Positions 34,456 to 44,502 of a stretch of DNA of 64,000 nt are shown here, piece after piece. The notes below the pieces were generated by a model, which saw nothing but the letters and a program-made list of their open reading frames with translations, did not search any database and had not been told where the DNA came from. Each line of letters begins with the position of its first letter. Within the stretch, counting starts at the first letter, position 1. Source of the DNA: Nocardia caishijiensis NBRC 108228 (GTDB lineage: Bacteria; Actinomycetota; Actinomycetes; Mycobacteriales; Mycobacteriaceae). Position numbers and translations under genes: made by a program. Location: positions 1 to 64,000 of the forward strand of contig NZ_BDBE01000054.1 in the NCBI RefSeq assembly GCF_001612825.1. Reading direction: 5' to 3'.

Positions 34456-35340
34456 TCATTCGAGGCCGGCGAACAGGTCGTGCTCGAAGCCGTCGTCACC
34501 GACCGGCCCCCGGGTGCCGCGCACCAGGGTGAAGTGTTCCTCCGGCAGCACCGGAAGGGCGATGTTGTTCGACAGCGCGAATTCCCGGCCGCTCGGCGCG
34601 AGGGTCACCTGGGTGGCGTGCGCGCGCAGGGCCGCCCGCTTGGCCGCGAGCACATCGGAGACGTCGACCACGGTGCTCACCCCACCCGTCGACATCGCCG
34701 CAAGCTCGGCCTCCACCGGCAGCCGCCAGCCCGCGGGCAGAGCGCCGGGCAGCCCGTCGACGGTGCGGCGGGCGAGGGCGGCGGTGTGCTGGCGCAGCAG
34801 GTCGGCATCGGTGACGGTCCAGTAGAACTTGGGCACGTCGAAGCCCTGTTCGGCGGCCACGGCCACGGCGGCGGTGGTGACGTGATGTGCCCGGATGTGG
34901 TCGGGATGGCCGTAGCCGCCGCGCGGGTCGTAGGTGACGACCACGCGCGGGCGCAGCTCGAGCAGCACCGCGACGAGCTCGTCGACCGCGGCGTCACCGG
35001 AGTTCACGAACGCGCGCGGGTGCTCGGCCGACGGCGTGCCCGCCATCCCGGAATCGCGCCAGCGCCCCGGCCCACCGAGGAACAGCGGCTCAGCCACGTC
35101 GAGCGCGGCGAGGGCGGCGGTGAGTTCGCTGATGCGATACCCGCCGAGCTGGTCGGCCTCGGCGGCGACCAGGCGGGCCAAGCGCTCGCCGATGACCTCG
35201 CCTTCCTCGCCGAGCGTGCAGGTCACCACCGTCACCGGCTCCCCGCGACGGCGATAGTGCGCGATGGTGCCGCCGGTGGTGAGGGTTTCGTCGTCGGGGT
35301 GGGCGTGCACCAGGAGCAGGCCGCCGATCTCGCGTGTCAT
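34456..35340 (-). CDS. mshB: GlcNAc-Ins deacetylase (mycothiol synthesis)
   Basis: MshB removes the acetyl group from N-acetylglucosaminyl-inositol in the pathway to mycothiol, the main thiol of actinobacteria. The 294-aa zinc LmbE-fold protein has the metal motif AHPDDE at residues 13-18 and the third ligand region GYGHPDHIRAHH near 145. ATG 35340 overlaps the lpqW stop by ATGA and is preferred over GTG 35355. The mshB-lpqW pair also occurs together in mycobacteria (Rv1170, Rv1166). Confidence 0.93.
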   Translation of the reverse strand: MTREIGGLLLVHAHPDDETLTTGGTIAHYRRRGEPVTVVTCTLGEEGEVIGERLARLVAAEADQLGGYRISELTAALAALDVAEPLFLGGPGRWRDSGMAGTPSAEHPRAFVNSGDAAVDELVAVLLELRPRVVVTYDPRGGYGHPDHIRAHHVTTAAVAVAAEQGFDVPKFYWTVTDADLLRQHTAALARRTVDGLPGALPAGWRLPVEAELAAMSTGGVSTVVDVSDVLAAKRAALRAHATQVTLAPSGREFALSNNIALPVLPEEHFTLVRGTRGPVGDDGFEHDLFAGLE

Positions 35341-37106
35341 GGGATCCTCCGCCACTGTGCCGTGTCACCGAAGATGCCGACCTGGATGGCGCCCGACAGG
35401 GACACGCCGTCCACGCGCGGGCCCGCCGCCGCGACGACGTTGTCCTGCACGATCGGCAGCACGGTGGACAGCTCCCACAGTTTCGGTTCGGCTTCGGCCA
35501 CGATCCGGCCGACGTCGATCCCCCGCAGCGCCTCATCGATCGACGGTTGCACGCTCGGATCGCAGACTCCGCCGATGTTGCTCGGCGCCTGTCGGTAGGC
35601 CTCGGCCGCGGCGAGCACCGGCCCGTCGGCACCCGGCGGCTCCACCGGCGGGCAGCCGTACCGGGAGGCCAGGACCGTCGCCGGATCGCCGCCCGCGAGT
35701 TCCCAGCCGACGATCGCGTCGACCGCCGACTCGGTGAGCTCGCGACCGTACAGTTCGTCGGCGGCCACCCCGCGCACGGTGGCATCGATTCCGGCACTGC
35801 GCAATTGGTCGGCGGCGGTATTGGCCACCGCCAACGCCGCCTCGTCCTCGGCGACCGCACCGATGCGCACCGAAAGCCCCTTGCCGTTGCGGGCAACCGA
35901 ACGTGGTTGCGGTGCAGGCGAAGTGGGCGAACTCGTCTGCGGCGCCTCTGGGGCGCGGCCGAAACCGGCCTCGGCCAGCAGCGCGAACGCCTCGTCGGCA
36001 CTGAGCCGGGGCGGAGCGGTCGGCAGATAGCCGGGGCTCGACGGCGGAAGCACCTGGGCGCGAGCGGGTTCCACCCAGCCACCGCTCTGCGCGCCGACCG
36101 TCGCGAGCAGCGCGGGATCGAGCAGGGCGAGCAGCGCTTTGCGCACCCGCACATCAGTGAGGTCGCCGGAGCGACCGTTGAGGGTGAGTTGCAGTTCGCG
36201 TGCCTGCGGCATGATCGTCGTTCGCACCGACGGAATCGCCGCGAGCTGGGCCTGGGTGGCGACACCGCCGTGCACCAGCGCCATCTGCGCGTCGCCGGTG
36301 CGCAGTGATTCGGCGAGTTGGGATGCAGATCCGCCGCGCCGCAACAGGATCTGATCCGGTGCGGCGGGGGTGCCCCAGAAACGGTCGTTGCGTTCCAGCA
36401 GGATCTCGTCGCGGCCTCGGTCGACGGACTTGATCGTGAAGTTGCCGCCCGACACCGGGATCCGGTCCACGAGCCCACTGGTGAACCCGCCCGGCGAGTC
36501 CTTCACCAGGTGCGAGGGCAGCAGGTTCGTGAACAGCTCACGCCACGCCGGGTACGGCTGGGTCAACGTCACAGTGACCGTTTTGCCGCCACCCGAGGAC
36601 GCCACGTCCGAGATCAGCCGGTACCCCGCCGGATCGACCACGCCCGGTTGGGAGATCATCTGCTGCCACAGGAACCGGAAGTCCTCGGCGGCGATCGGCG
36701 CACCGTCGGACCAGTTCGCCTGATTGCGCAGGGTATAGGTGATGGTGAACGGTTCCTGCACGGTCACCTCGGCCGACACGATCAGCGCCGAATCGGGCAC
36801 GAAATCCACCACGCCGGGGTGCGCGGGGTTGGGCACCGGCCGGAACGGGCTCGGCAACACCATCGAACTCACCGCGTTGGTCGCGGGCGACTGATCCGAC
36901 CGCAGATGCGGATTGAACCCGATCCCGATGTCGTCGATGGCGACGACCACCGTGTTCTTGCCCGGCTTGGCCTGGGTGGTCTTCGGGGAATCGGTGCTCT
37001 CGATCGGCGGGGGCGGATTCGCGGTGCACCCGGCCACGACCACCGTCGAGGCGATCATCGCCAGCACCGACACGCGCACCCTTGCGCACCACCCCGGACT
37101 CACCAC
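35337..37106 (-). CDS. lpqW: LpqW-type ABC substrate-binding lipoprotein
   Basis: A 589-aa exported lipoprotein of the oligopeptide-binding (SBP family 5) fold. The signal peptide SVLAMIASTVVVAGC ends in a lipobox Cys near residue 26 of this start. The body has the family's RNQANWSDGAPIAAEDF motif. In mycobacteria LpqW does not serve transport but channels intermediates toward lipoarabinomannan by acting on PimE, whose gene lies a few kilobases away here. A Ser/Pro-rich insert (QTSSPTSPAPQPRS) interrupts the second lobe. GTG 37106 follows TAGAGT by 7 nt; starts further upstream would cross a palindromic element. Confidence 0.9.
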   Translation of the reverse strand: MVSPGWCARVRVSVLAMIASTVVVAGCTANPPPPIESTDSPKTTQAKPGKNTVVVAIDDIGIGFNPHLRSDQSPATNAVSSMVLPSPFRPVPNPAHPGVVDFVPDSALIVSAEVTVQEPFTITYTLRNQANWSDGAPIAAEDFRFLWQQMISQPGVVDPAGYRLISDVASSGGGKTVTVTLTQPYPAWRELFTNLLPSHLVKDSPGGFTSGLVDRIPVSGGNFTIKSVDRGRDEILLERNDRFWGTPAAPDQILLRRGGSASQLAESLRTGDAQMALVHGGVATQAQLAAIPSVRTTIMPQARELQLTLNGRSGDLTDVRVRKALLALLDPALLATVGAQSGGWVEPARAQVLPPSSPGYLPTAPPRLSADEAFALLAEAGFGRAPEAPQTSSPTSPAPQPRSVARNGKGLSVRIGAVAEDEAALAVANTAADQLRSAGIDATVRGVAADELYGRELTESAVDAIVGWELAGGDPATVLASRYGCPPVEPPGADGPVLAAAEAYRQAPSNIGGVCDPSVQPSIDEALRGIDVGRIVAEAEPKLWELSTVLPIVQDNVVAAAGPRVDGVSLSGAIQVGIFGDTAQWRRIP

Positions 37107-37113
37107 GCCCCGC

Positions 37114-37119
37114 ACTCTA
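37114..37119 (-). promoter_or_regulatory. -10 element of lpqW (leaderless)
   Basis: TAGAGT on the minus strand is followed by 7 nt and GTG 37106, which decides between three possible starts. Confidence 0.55.
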
Positions 37120-37131
37120 CCTTTCTGATTT

Positions 37132-37240
37132 GCGGCTGGCGCCGCGGGTTTCGGGCCTGAACCCCCACCTCTTCCCTCCTTCCGGGCACTCCTTCGTCGC
37201 ACCCTCCGGTCAGTCCAGAGGTGGGGGACGGCCCGAAACC
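37132..37240. repeat. Palindromic intergenic element, copy 1
   Basis: A GC mini-hairpin GCGGC-TGGC-GCCGC opens the element. Outer arms GGTTTCGGGCC (37147-37157) and GGCCCGAAACC (37230-37240) pair perfectly. Inner arms CCCCCACCTCT (37162-37172) and AGAGGTGGGGG (37217-37227) also pair. The 44-nt loop contains CTCCTTCGTCGC. Copies 2 and 3 lie at 41126 and 53611. Confidence 0.75.
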
Positions 37241-37243
37241 ACA

Positions 37244-37277
37244 AAAGTGGGGCGACACCGAGATGTCGCCCCACTTT
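37244..37277 (-). terminator. Terminator of typA
   Basis: Perfect 14-bp stem AAAGTGGGGCGACA / TGTCGCCCCACTTT with a 6-nt loop, followed on the minus strand by TTTTGT. It lies 12 nt after the typA stop codon and can also work on the plus strand, though no gene reads in from there. Confidence 0.9.
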
Positions 37278-37288
37278 ATTCTTGCGCC

Positions 37289-39193
<1,905 letters not shown>

Positions 39194-39299
39194 GCCTCAA
39201 TCCTCCTGCTGTTGATGTATTTGGCGCGCATTCATCTGGCATCGCGGCCTGTTACATCCTACGGGTACCGGTGTGGCACGCACGTGTCAGCCTTTGTAC

Positions 39300-39318
39300 T
39301 TAGGGTAAGCTAACCCGC
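39300..39318 (+). promoter_or_regulatory. IdeR/DtxR-like box over a leaderless promoter
   Basis: TTAGGGTAAGCTAACCCGC matches the IdeR consensus TTAGGTTAGGCTAACCTAA at 14 of 19 positions and contains the dyad GGGTAAGCTAACCC. TAAGCT at 39307-39312 inside it is a TANNNT -10 box with exactly 6 nt to GTG 39319, and GTGTCA at 39284-39289 sits at -35 spacing. A bound repressor would cover the promoter. Confidence 0.45.
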
Positions 39319-39495
39319 GTGGGCAAGGTAAAGGCGAAGAAGGTCTCCAGCCTCAAGCCGAAGAAAAAGTGCTGCAGAAAGAAGACGCGCTGCTTCAAGT
39401 GCCCCGTCGTCATCATGCGTATGAAGAAGGCCGAAGCCGCCGGTCTGAGCGGTAAAGATCTCAAAAAGGCCCTGAAACAGGCGCGCGCCGCCTGA
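39319..39495 (+). CDS. Tiny Lys/Cys-rich protein, 58 aa
   Basis: Starting at GTG 39319 the frame encodes 58 residues: a very basic N-terminal half with a KPKKKCCRKKTRCFKCP core (Cys18, Cys19, Cys25, Cys28), then VVIMRMKKAEAAG and a Lys-rich helix ending QARAA. The CC-x5-C-x2-C pattern suits binding of one metal ion, zinc or iron, and the charge suits nucleic acid binding. There is no room for a ribosome binding site; the promoter geometry implies leaderless translation. The codon pattern (G or C in most third positions) supports coding. It sits between typA and phhB. Function unknown. Confidence 0.75.
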   Translation: MGKVKAKKVSSLKPKKKCCRKKTRCFKCPVVIMRMKKAEAAGLSGKDLKKALKQARAA

Positions 39496-39548
39496 GCATC
39501 CGACGACGGGCGATGCGCCGTGCCCCGAGGAGGCGTAGAACTGCAGTC

Positions 39549-39839
39549 ATGGGTACCCCGCTGCTCTCCGATCCCGAGATCACCATCGCCCTGGCCACCC
39601 TGCCGGACTGGTCCCGCGACGGTGACGCCATCACCCGCACGGTGCAGGCACCGACCTTCCTCGACGGAATCGAACTCGTCCGCAAGGTCGCCACCGCCGC
39701 CGAGCAGGCCGATCACCATCCCGACATCGATATCCGTTGGCGCACAATACGTTTCACCCTGAGTACGCATTCGGCCGGTGGTCTCACCGGACAGGACACG
39801 GCGATGGCGCACGTGATCGACGACCTCGCCGCGGGCTGA
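39549..39839 (+). CDS. phhB: Pterin-4a-carbinolamine dehydratase
   Basis: A 96-aa protein of the PCD/DCoH family. The active-site motif ADHHPDIDIRW carries the two adjacent histidines, and the C-terminal STHSAGGLTGQD loop completes the signature. The enzyme dehydrates 4a-hydroxytetrahydrobiopterin in organisms with aromatic hydroxylases; in mycolata without them (Rv1159A) its role is uncertain and may lie in molybdopterin metabolism. It converges with pimE, the stop codons one base apart. Confidence 0.9.
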   Translation: MGTPLLSDPEITIALATLPDWSRDGDAITRTVQAPTFLDGIELVRKVATAAEQADHHPDIDIRWRTIRFTLSTHSAGGLTGQDTAMAHVIDDLAAG

Positions 39840-39840
39840 G

Positions 39841-41058
39841 TCAGCCCGCCGGAACCTCCGCCGCGCGACGGCCACGCACCTGCGCGGCGAGCGTGTCGCG
39901 GCCGCGCCACACCAGCCAGCCGAGCAGTACGAACACCCCGATCACATCCACCGCGCCGAGCCAGGCGAGCGGCCACGGGCGCGGGATCTCCCAGATCGTC
40001 GGCTGCGCGAACGACAGCACCCACGGCACGCCGATCAGCATCGTCGCCACCCAGAAGCCCGCGAGCACGCGTGCCACGCGTTCGGCCTTCAGCGGGCCGT
40101 AGAGCAGCCACAACACGGTCGGGATCAGCCACACCCAGTGGTGGGACCAGGAGATCGGCGAGATCATCAGGCCGAAGAGCTGCACCAACACCAAGGTGCC
40201 GAGCCGGTCGTCGGGTCCGAGCGTGCGCCAGGCCAGGAACGCCAGCACCGCGGTGACCAGCACGCCCGCGATCCACCAGGGACCGGACCCCACGTCGTCA
40301 CCGAGGATGCGGCTCAACGCCCCGCGCAACGACTGATTCCAGACCGAACCCACCGGACCGATCCGGTCGGCGTCACCGAGCAACGTGCCGAAATACCGCT
40401 TCGCCTCGTGGGCATTGATGAGAAAACTCACAGCAACCGTCAGGCCGAACGCCGCCGCCGACCACAGCACGGTCGCCCAGCGCCGCCGCGCGACGAAATA
40501 GAGACCGGTGATCGCGGGCGTCAACTTGATCCCGGCGATCACCCCGACCAGCCCGCCCGACACCCACCACCGGGAACTACGCACCGCGAGCATGGCACCG
40601 AACACCAGGAACACATTCACCTGGCCGTAATCGATCGTCGTGCGCACCGGCTCGAGCCAGACACCGAGCGCGGTCCAGCCAACAGCGGCGGTGACCCAGG
40701 TGGTCTCCCCGGCCGTCTTCGCACCGAGCAGCAACTGGAAACTGATCGCGATAACGCCGTAGAGCGCGGCGACCGTCGCCAGCATCCAGCCGACCGCGAC
40801 GAGCGGAAACGGCAGATAGTGCAGAGGGAAGAAGACCAGCGCGGCGAACGGCGGATAGGTGAAAGGCAGCGGAAAGTCCGGTGTCTTCTCCGCATAGGTG
40901 AAGTCGTAGAGGCGATCGGTGAGCAGCGAGGCCGAACCGTCGACGTACACGTGCAGGTCGACGACATTGAGCCCGTTGGGCGCGAACAGCATCCAGGCCA
41001 GCCGGGCGAGCACGGACAATCCGAGCAGAGCGAGAGCCCATCGGAGGTGTCGGTTCAA
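39841..41058 (-). CDS. pimE: Polyprenol-phosphate-mannose alpha-1,2-mannosyltransferase PimE
   Basis: A 405-aa polytopic GT87 mannosyltransferase that adds the fifth mannose to phosphatidylinositol mannosides on the outer side of the plasma membrane. About ten helices are visible. The first outside loop begins LNVVDLHVYVDG with the aspartates used by GT-C enzymes, and later loops contain TTIDYGQVNVF, PAITGLYF and ISPISWSHHWVW. The TTG start at 41058 is the only one giving a full first helix. Synteny with Rv1159-Rv1159A supports the call. Confidence 0.92.
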   Translation of the reverse strand: MNRHLRWALALLGLSVLARLAWMLFAPNGLNVVDLHVYVDGSASLLTDRLYDFTYAEKTPDFPLPFTYPPFAALVFFPLHYLPFPLVAVGWMLATVAALYGVIAISFQLLLGAKTAGETTWVTAAVGWTALGVWLEPVRTTIDYGQVNVFLVFGAMLAVRSSRWWVSGGLVGVIAGIKLTPAITGLYFVARRRWATVLWSAAAFGLTVAVSFLINAHEAKRYFGTLLGDADRIGPVGSVWNQSLRGALSRILGDDVGSGPWWIAGVLVTAVLAFLAWRTLGPDDRLGTLVLVQLFGLMISPISWSHHWVWLIPTVLWLLYGPLKAERVARVLAGFWVATMLIGVPWVLSFAQPTIWEIPRPWPLAWLGAVDVIGVFVLLGWLVWRGRDTLAAQVRGRRAAEVPAG

Positions 41059-41125
41059 GGCCGTGCTTTCGGTCGTATGAAATGGCGCGTGCGCGGTGCC
41101 AGATCACAATAGCTGTGTTGGATTG

Positions 41126-41236
41126 GCGGCTGGCGCCGCGGGTTTTCGGCCCTGGCGGGCCTCGATTCTTCACTCCTCCGCTCAGTCGCTTCGCTCCTTC
41201 GCTCCGTCGCTCCAGAATCGAGGCGGGCCGAAAACC
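41126..41236. repeat. Palindromic intergenic element, copy 2
   Basis: Same mini-hairpin GCGGC-TGGC-GCCGC as copy 1. Outer arms GGTTTTCGGCC (41141-41151) and GGCCGAAAACC (41226-41236); inner arms GCCTCGATTCT (41159-41169) and AGAATCGAGGC (41214-41224). The inner stem sequence is unrelated to copy 1 but fully paired. The loop is a CGCTCCTTCGCTCC-type repeat. It occupies part of the gene-free stretch 41059-41461; the rest shows GTGTAACACGTCACAG near 41299 and no other clear signal. Confidence 0.75.
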
Positions 41237-41461
41237 GGGAGTCGGCTGGGCGCTGTGGCGCGACACTGCTGGTCACAGTTGCATCAACGTCCCCACGTGT
41301 AACACGTCACAGGGTTAGCTTCGGGGCAGAGTATTTTCGGCCGGGACGCCCGCACGGGCCCGGCGGCTGTACAACACGGCAGCGTTGTCCTTAGAGTGAC
41401 CCCGTCATGGGGACCGACAACCCTCGCCCATCGCAACACCGAGGTAAGGACGGCTGGACCA

Positions 41462-42235
41462 GTGCTTCGTAGCCGAGCATCGCGGATCGCAACGACCGCT
41501 CTCGCCCTCGCGGCAGGCGCCATGCTCGCCGTGCCCGCGTCGACCACGGCCGCGCCCGCCACGCAGGCGGCTCCGATCAGCGTGCCGATGGTGCCCGAGG
41601 GCGTCCCGGTCGACGCGCTCGCCGCTTTCGCGCCCGCGGTGACCGGCCTGATCGCCGGACCCGCCGACGTCGCGAGCCCACAGACCGCCCTGCTCGACCA
41701 GGCGCGCGTCCTGCTGGCGACCGTGAATCTGCCACCCGCCATCAAGGCGACGCTCGAGCGGATCATCACCTTCCTCGACGGCAGCGGCGGCGGTGGCCCC
41801 GAACTGCCCGAGGACGGCCCGGTCATCGCGCAGTTCCTGTACCCGACCATCGGCAAGGCCTGCATCGGCGACAGCGCCGACTCGGTGGGCACCGCGCTCG
41901 CGGTCGCCGGTCCGGCACAGCTGCCCCCGCCCGGCCCCGCCGCCGGACAGGCCGGTTTCGTGTTCACCGCGCTCGGCACCAAGGCGCCGACCGCCGAGCA
42001 GAACCCGCCGATGACGGTGCAGTGGCTCAACCTCGACACCCGCCAGTCGGGCGTGCAGACGCTCACCGACGAGGCGAAGATCAACCCCGGCGGGCCCGCC
42101 ACGCTGTCGACCATCGCCGACACCGGTCACGGCCGAGTCGTCGCGGTGGTCTCCGGCTCGCTGACCACTGCCGCCGAGGGCGCCGCACCGCGCACCTGCA
42201 ACTTCATGCCGACCCTCGGTTTCTTCACCGTCTAG
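41462..42235 (+). CDS. Secreted Ala/Pro-rich protein (Rv1157c-like)
   Basis: A 257-aa exported protein with a Sec signal peptide (RIATTALALAAGAMLAVPAS) cleaved near Ala-Ala-Pro at about residue 32. The mature part starts with an Ala/Pro-rich region, then a conserved domain with FLYPTIGKACIGD, VGTALAVAGPAQLP, a GQAGFVFTALGTK segment and a last Cys in TCNFMPTLGFF; the two Cys may form a disulfide. Homologues sit beside pimE in mycobacteria; function unknown. GTG 41462 has GGTAAGGA upstream. Confidence 0.8.
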   Translation: MLRSRASRIATTALALAAGAMLAVPASTTAAPATQAAPISVPMVPEGVPVDALAAFAPAVTGLIAGPADVASPQTALLDQARVLLATVNLPPAIKATLERIITFLDGSGGGGPELPEDGPVIAQFLYPTIGKACIGDSADSVGTALAVAGPAQLPPPGPAAGQAGFVFTALGTKAPTAEQNPPMTVQWLNLDTRQSGVQTLTDEAKINPGGPATLSTIADTGHGRVVAVVSGSLTTAAEGAAPRTCNFMPTLGFFTV

Positions 42236-42245
42236 GTACGCAGCA

Positions 42246-42287
42246 CTCGAGCCCGGTCCCGTTCTCGCGAACGGCGCCGGGCTCGAG
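42246..42287. terminator. Bidirectional terminator
   Basis: CTCGAGCCCGG / CCGGGCTCGAG outer stem with an inner CCGTTC / GAACGG stem and a TCGC loop, followed by TTCGTT. It separates two convergent genes. Confidence 0.8.
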
Positions 42288-42300
42288 TTCGTTCAGGGGG

Positions 42301-43011
42301 TCACCACTGGCCGTAGTCCGAGGCCAGGACGGTGTTCACGTCGACGCCGACGCCGTCGATGGCACGCTTGTCGATCTCGAACTGGTGCAGGTGGGCGTCG
42401 TCGTGCACGAAACCTCTCGGGGTGCCCCAATTGTGCTGCCAGAACCAGGAACCGAGGCCCGCGTCCAGGGCGCGGTCGATCGTCGGCGTGTTGGCGTAGA
42501 TTCCGACGAGGTCGGGGCCGAGTACCGACTGCCAGCCCTCGATGTAGGGCGCGATCATCTCGTCGAACTCCTGCTCGGAAGGGTTGTCGTCGATCGAGGC
42601 GTAGATCGGGGCCGTATCGGGGCCACCTGCGGCGGTGTGCAGTTCCCAGCCGCGCTCGGCGTGCTGTTTGCCCGCTTCGAGCCCACCGCGCCAATCGGCG
42701 GTCGGTCCCTTGCCGAACTGGTAGTTCGACACGATCGACAACCCGTGTTCCCACAGGTCTTCCACCTCGGCGGGCAGCAGCGGTTTGCCCGCCATCCACT
42801 CGGCGCCCGGCCTGCGGTCGGAGACGTAGCGGATCACCCCGATATGGCCCGCGGCTCTGATCGCCTCGGCGGACGGGACACCGGCCGCGTAGTCGACGAG
42901 GGTGCCGTAGGACTGCGCCGCGGCGGGCGCGGCGGCCAGCCCGAGGCCGAGAGTTGTCGCGGCGGCGGCGAATCCGAAGAACTCACGCCGGGTGACCGAA
43001 ACCGAACGCAT
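42301..43011 (-). CDS. Tat-exported DUF1906 glycoside hydrolase-like protein
   Basis: A 236-aa protein with a twin-arginine signal (TRREFFGFAAAATTLGLGL) and a DUF1906 domain, a TIM barrel related to GH25-type cell wall hydrolases and to M. tuberculosis Rv2525c. Visible segments: GTLVDYAAGVPS, GVIRYVSDRRPG, SNYQFGKGPTADW, PIYASIDDNPSEQEFD with the acidic pair, and WFWQHNWG. Enzyme activity has not been proven for the family. ATG 43011 gives a 7-nt spacing to AAGGAG; GTG 43014 is one codon earlier. Confidence 0.87.
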   Translation of the reverse strand: MRSVSVTRREFFGFAAAATTLGLGLAAAPAAAQSYGTLVDYAAGVPSAEAIRAAGHIGVIRYVSDRRPGAEWMAGKPLLPAEVEDLWEHGLSIVSNYQFGKGPTADWRGGLEAGKQHAERGWELHTAAGGPDTAPIYASIDDNPSEQEFDEMIAPYIEGWQSVLGPDLVGIYANTPTIDRALDAGLGSWFWQHNWGTPRGFVHDDAHLHQFEIDKRAIDGVGVDVNTVLASDYGQW

Positions 43012-43167
43012 CACAGGACTCCTTCGCGCAACCCGACCACAACCGGCAAGCGAGCCCGGCGCGTCAACCCCGTACGCGCCGGGAGCCTAGAACGTGCGAC
43101 TCATTTCACCACAGCCCACAGTGGTACCGCTAGACCCACTGTTCACAGCAGCACCAAAGGCCACAGC

Positions 43168-44325
43168 TCAGGCGGCACCGTCGATGGCGGCGCCGACGTC
43201 GATGGTCCGGCCCGTCGGGTCGGCGAGTTCGGTACTCACCACGGCGACGACCTGGGCCATCACCTGCTTCTTGATGCCCGCCAGCCGACCGAGCGTCGCG
43301 GCCCGCAGACCCTTCGCGGTGAACTCCATCGAGATGTCCTCCACAGCGGGCGGCGGTACCTCGATGACGATCTGCAGCGGTTCGGCGGCGCGCGCGGTGA
43401 GGACGAGGGGGATCTCGAGGTCGGCGCGGTAGTGGTTGGCCTTGAGCACGTCGACGGTGATGTCGAGGCCAACCGGCAGAGTCATGTCGAACACCCGTAG
43501 CTCGCCGGGCACGGCCGCACCGCGCTCGACCACACGCGGTTGCTCGATGGCGCCGCGCACGGTCACCGTCGCGGCGCCGCGCGGGCCTTCCGACAGCGGC
43601 CCGATCGCGATCTCCCCGCCCGCCATCTGGGCGACTACACCGTGCACGCGGTCGCGGGTGACGATCTGGGTGAAGAAGCGCAGACCGAATTCGCGGTGGT
43701 CGATCCAGTCGAACACGGTGTCGTTGCGGTGCGGGGAACGGTATCCGTCGAGGATCGCCTCGATGTCGAACACCCGCTCGGCGCGCGCCTTGGGGTCGCT
43801 GATGATGGCGTTCACCCGGCCCGCGACCTCGCGCTGAACGAGTCCGGCGATGGGGTCGAGCAGCATCTCCCAGGCCGTGTCGACGGCCTCGGCGCGCAGG
43901 GTGAAACTCACGTCCTTGGCCGTCACCGGGGCGACGTCCATGACGAGCAGCAGCGGTGCGGCGGTGCGGGCATGCAGGGTGAGGGCGATCTCGACGAGGG
44001 CGGCCACGCCGAGTTTGCGACCACCGATGGTCAGGTTCACCGCGAGTTTCAGCGGCACCTTCACCCCGAAGGTGACCGCGTCACCGGAATTGCGGGTGAC
44101 CACAGGAGTACCGAGGGTGCCTTCGGCGGCGAAGCCCGCCAATCCCGCCGGTCCGAGAGAGAACGGTCCGATCTGCACACCACGCCCCGTCATGCCCGCG
44201 ACGGCGGCGGCGATCCGGTCCTCGGTCACCGCGTACCGGACGAATCGCTCGCCGAAATCGGCGTACTCGATCCACTTCGGGTCACGACGTGCTTCTCCGG
44301 TCACCTTCACACGCACATCGAACAC
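43168..44325 (-). CDS. Unknown protein made of two homologous halves
   Basis: A 385-aa protein of unknown function, no signal peptide or membrane helix. Two halves of about 190 residues resemble each other: WIEYADFGERFVRYAVTEDR with GVQIGPFSLGPAG in the first, WIDHREFGLRFFTQIVTRDR with EIAIGPLSEGPRG in the second. Each continues with alternating hydrophobic strands (LKLAVNLTIGGRK, VGLDITVDVLKAN) and a segment with PLLLVMDVAPV or PLQIVIEVPPP. The pattern suggests an elongated beta barrel, perhaps lipid-binding, but I cannot assign a family. Confidence 0.75.
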   Translation of the reverse strand: MFDVRVKVTGEARRDPKWIEYADFGERFVRYAVTEDRIAAAVAGMTGRGVQIGPFSLGPAGLAGFAAEGTLGTPVVTRNSGDAVTFGVKVPLKLAVNLTIGGRKLGVAALVEIALTLHARTAAPLLLVMDVAPVTAKDVSFTLRAEAVDTAWEMLLDPIAGLVQREVAGRVNAIISDPKARAERVFDIEAILDGYRSPHRNDTVFDWIDHREFGLRFFTQIVTRDRVHGVVAQMAGGEIAIGPLSEGPRGAATVTVRGAIEQPRVVERGAAVPGELRVFDMTLPVGLDITVDVLKANHYRADLEIPLVLTARAAEPLQIVIEVPPPAVEDISMEFTAKGLRAATLGRLAGIKKQVMAQVVAVVSTELADPTGRTIDVGAAIDGAA

Positions 44326-44502
44326 GGTACGTGATCGGAATCGGCACCCAGGCCTCGGCGCGACTCCCCCGTCCTGCCGATGAGGGGGAAGCAGGACGGA
44401 GGGTCGCCTGCGACGCTGCCGGGCGCCGCCTGCTCCATCGTACGTGCACCGGTCGGGTCGCGCCGCCCCGACGGGATCGGTTGCCTTGCGCGACAGCGAC
44501 TT

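Noticed and set aside
41296..41315. GTGTAACACGTCACAG as a CRP or MtrA site
   Set aside because: The CRP half sites are at the wrong spacing and the match to MtrA direct repeats is too loose to support.
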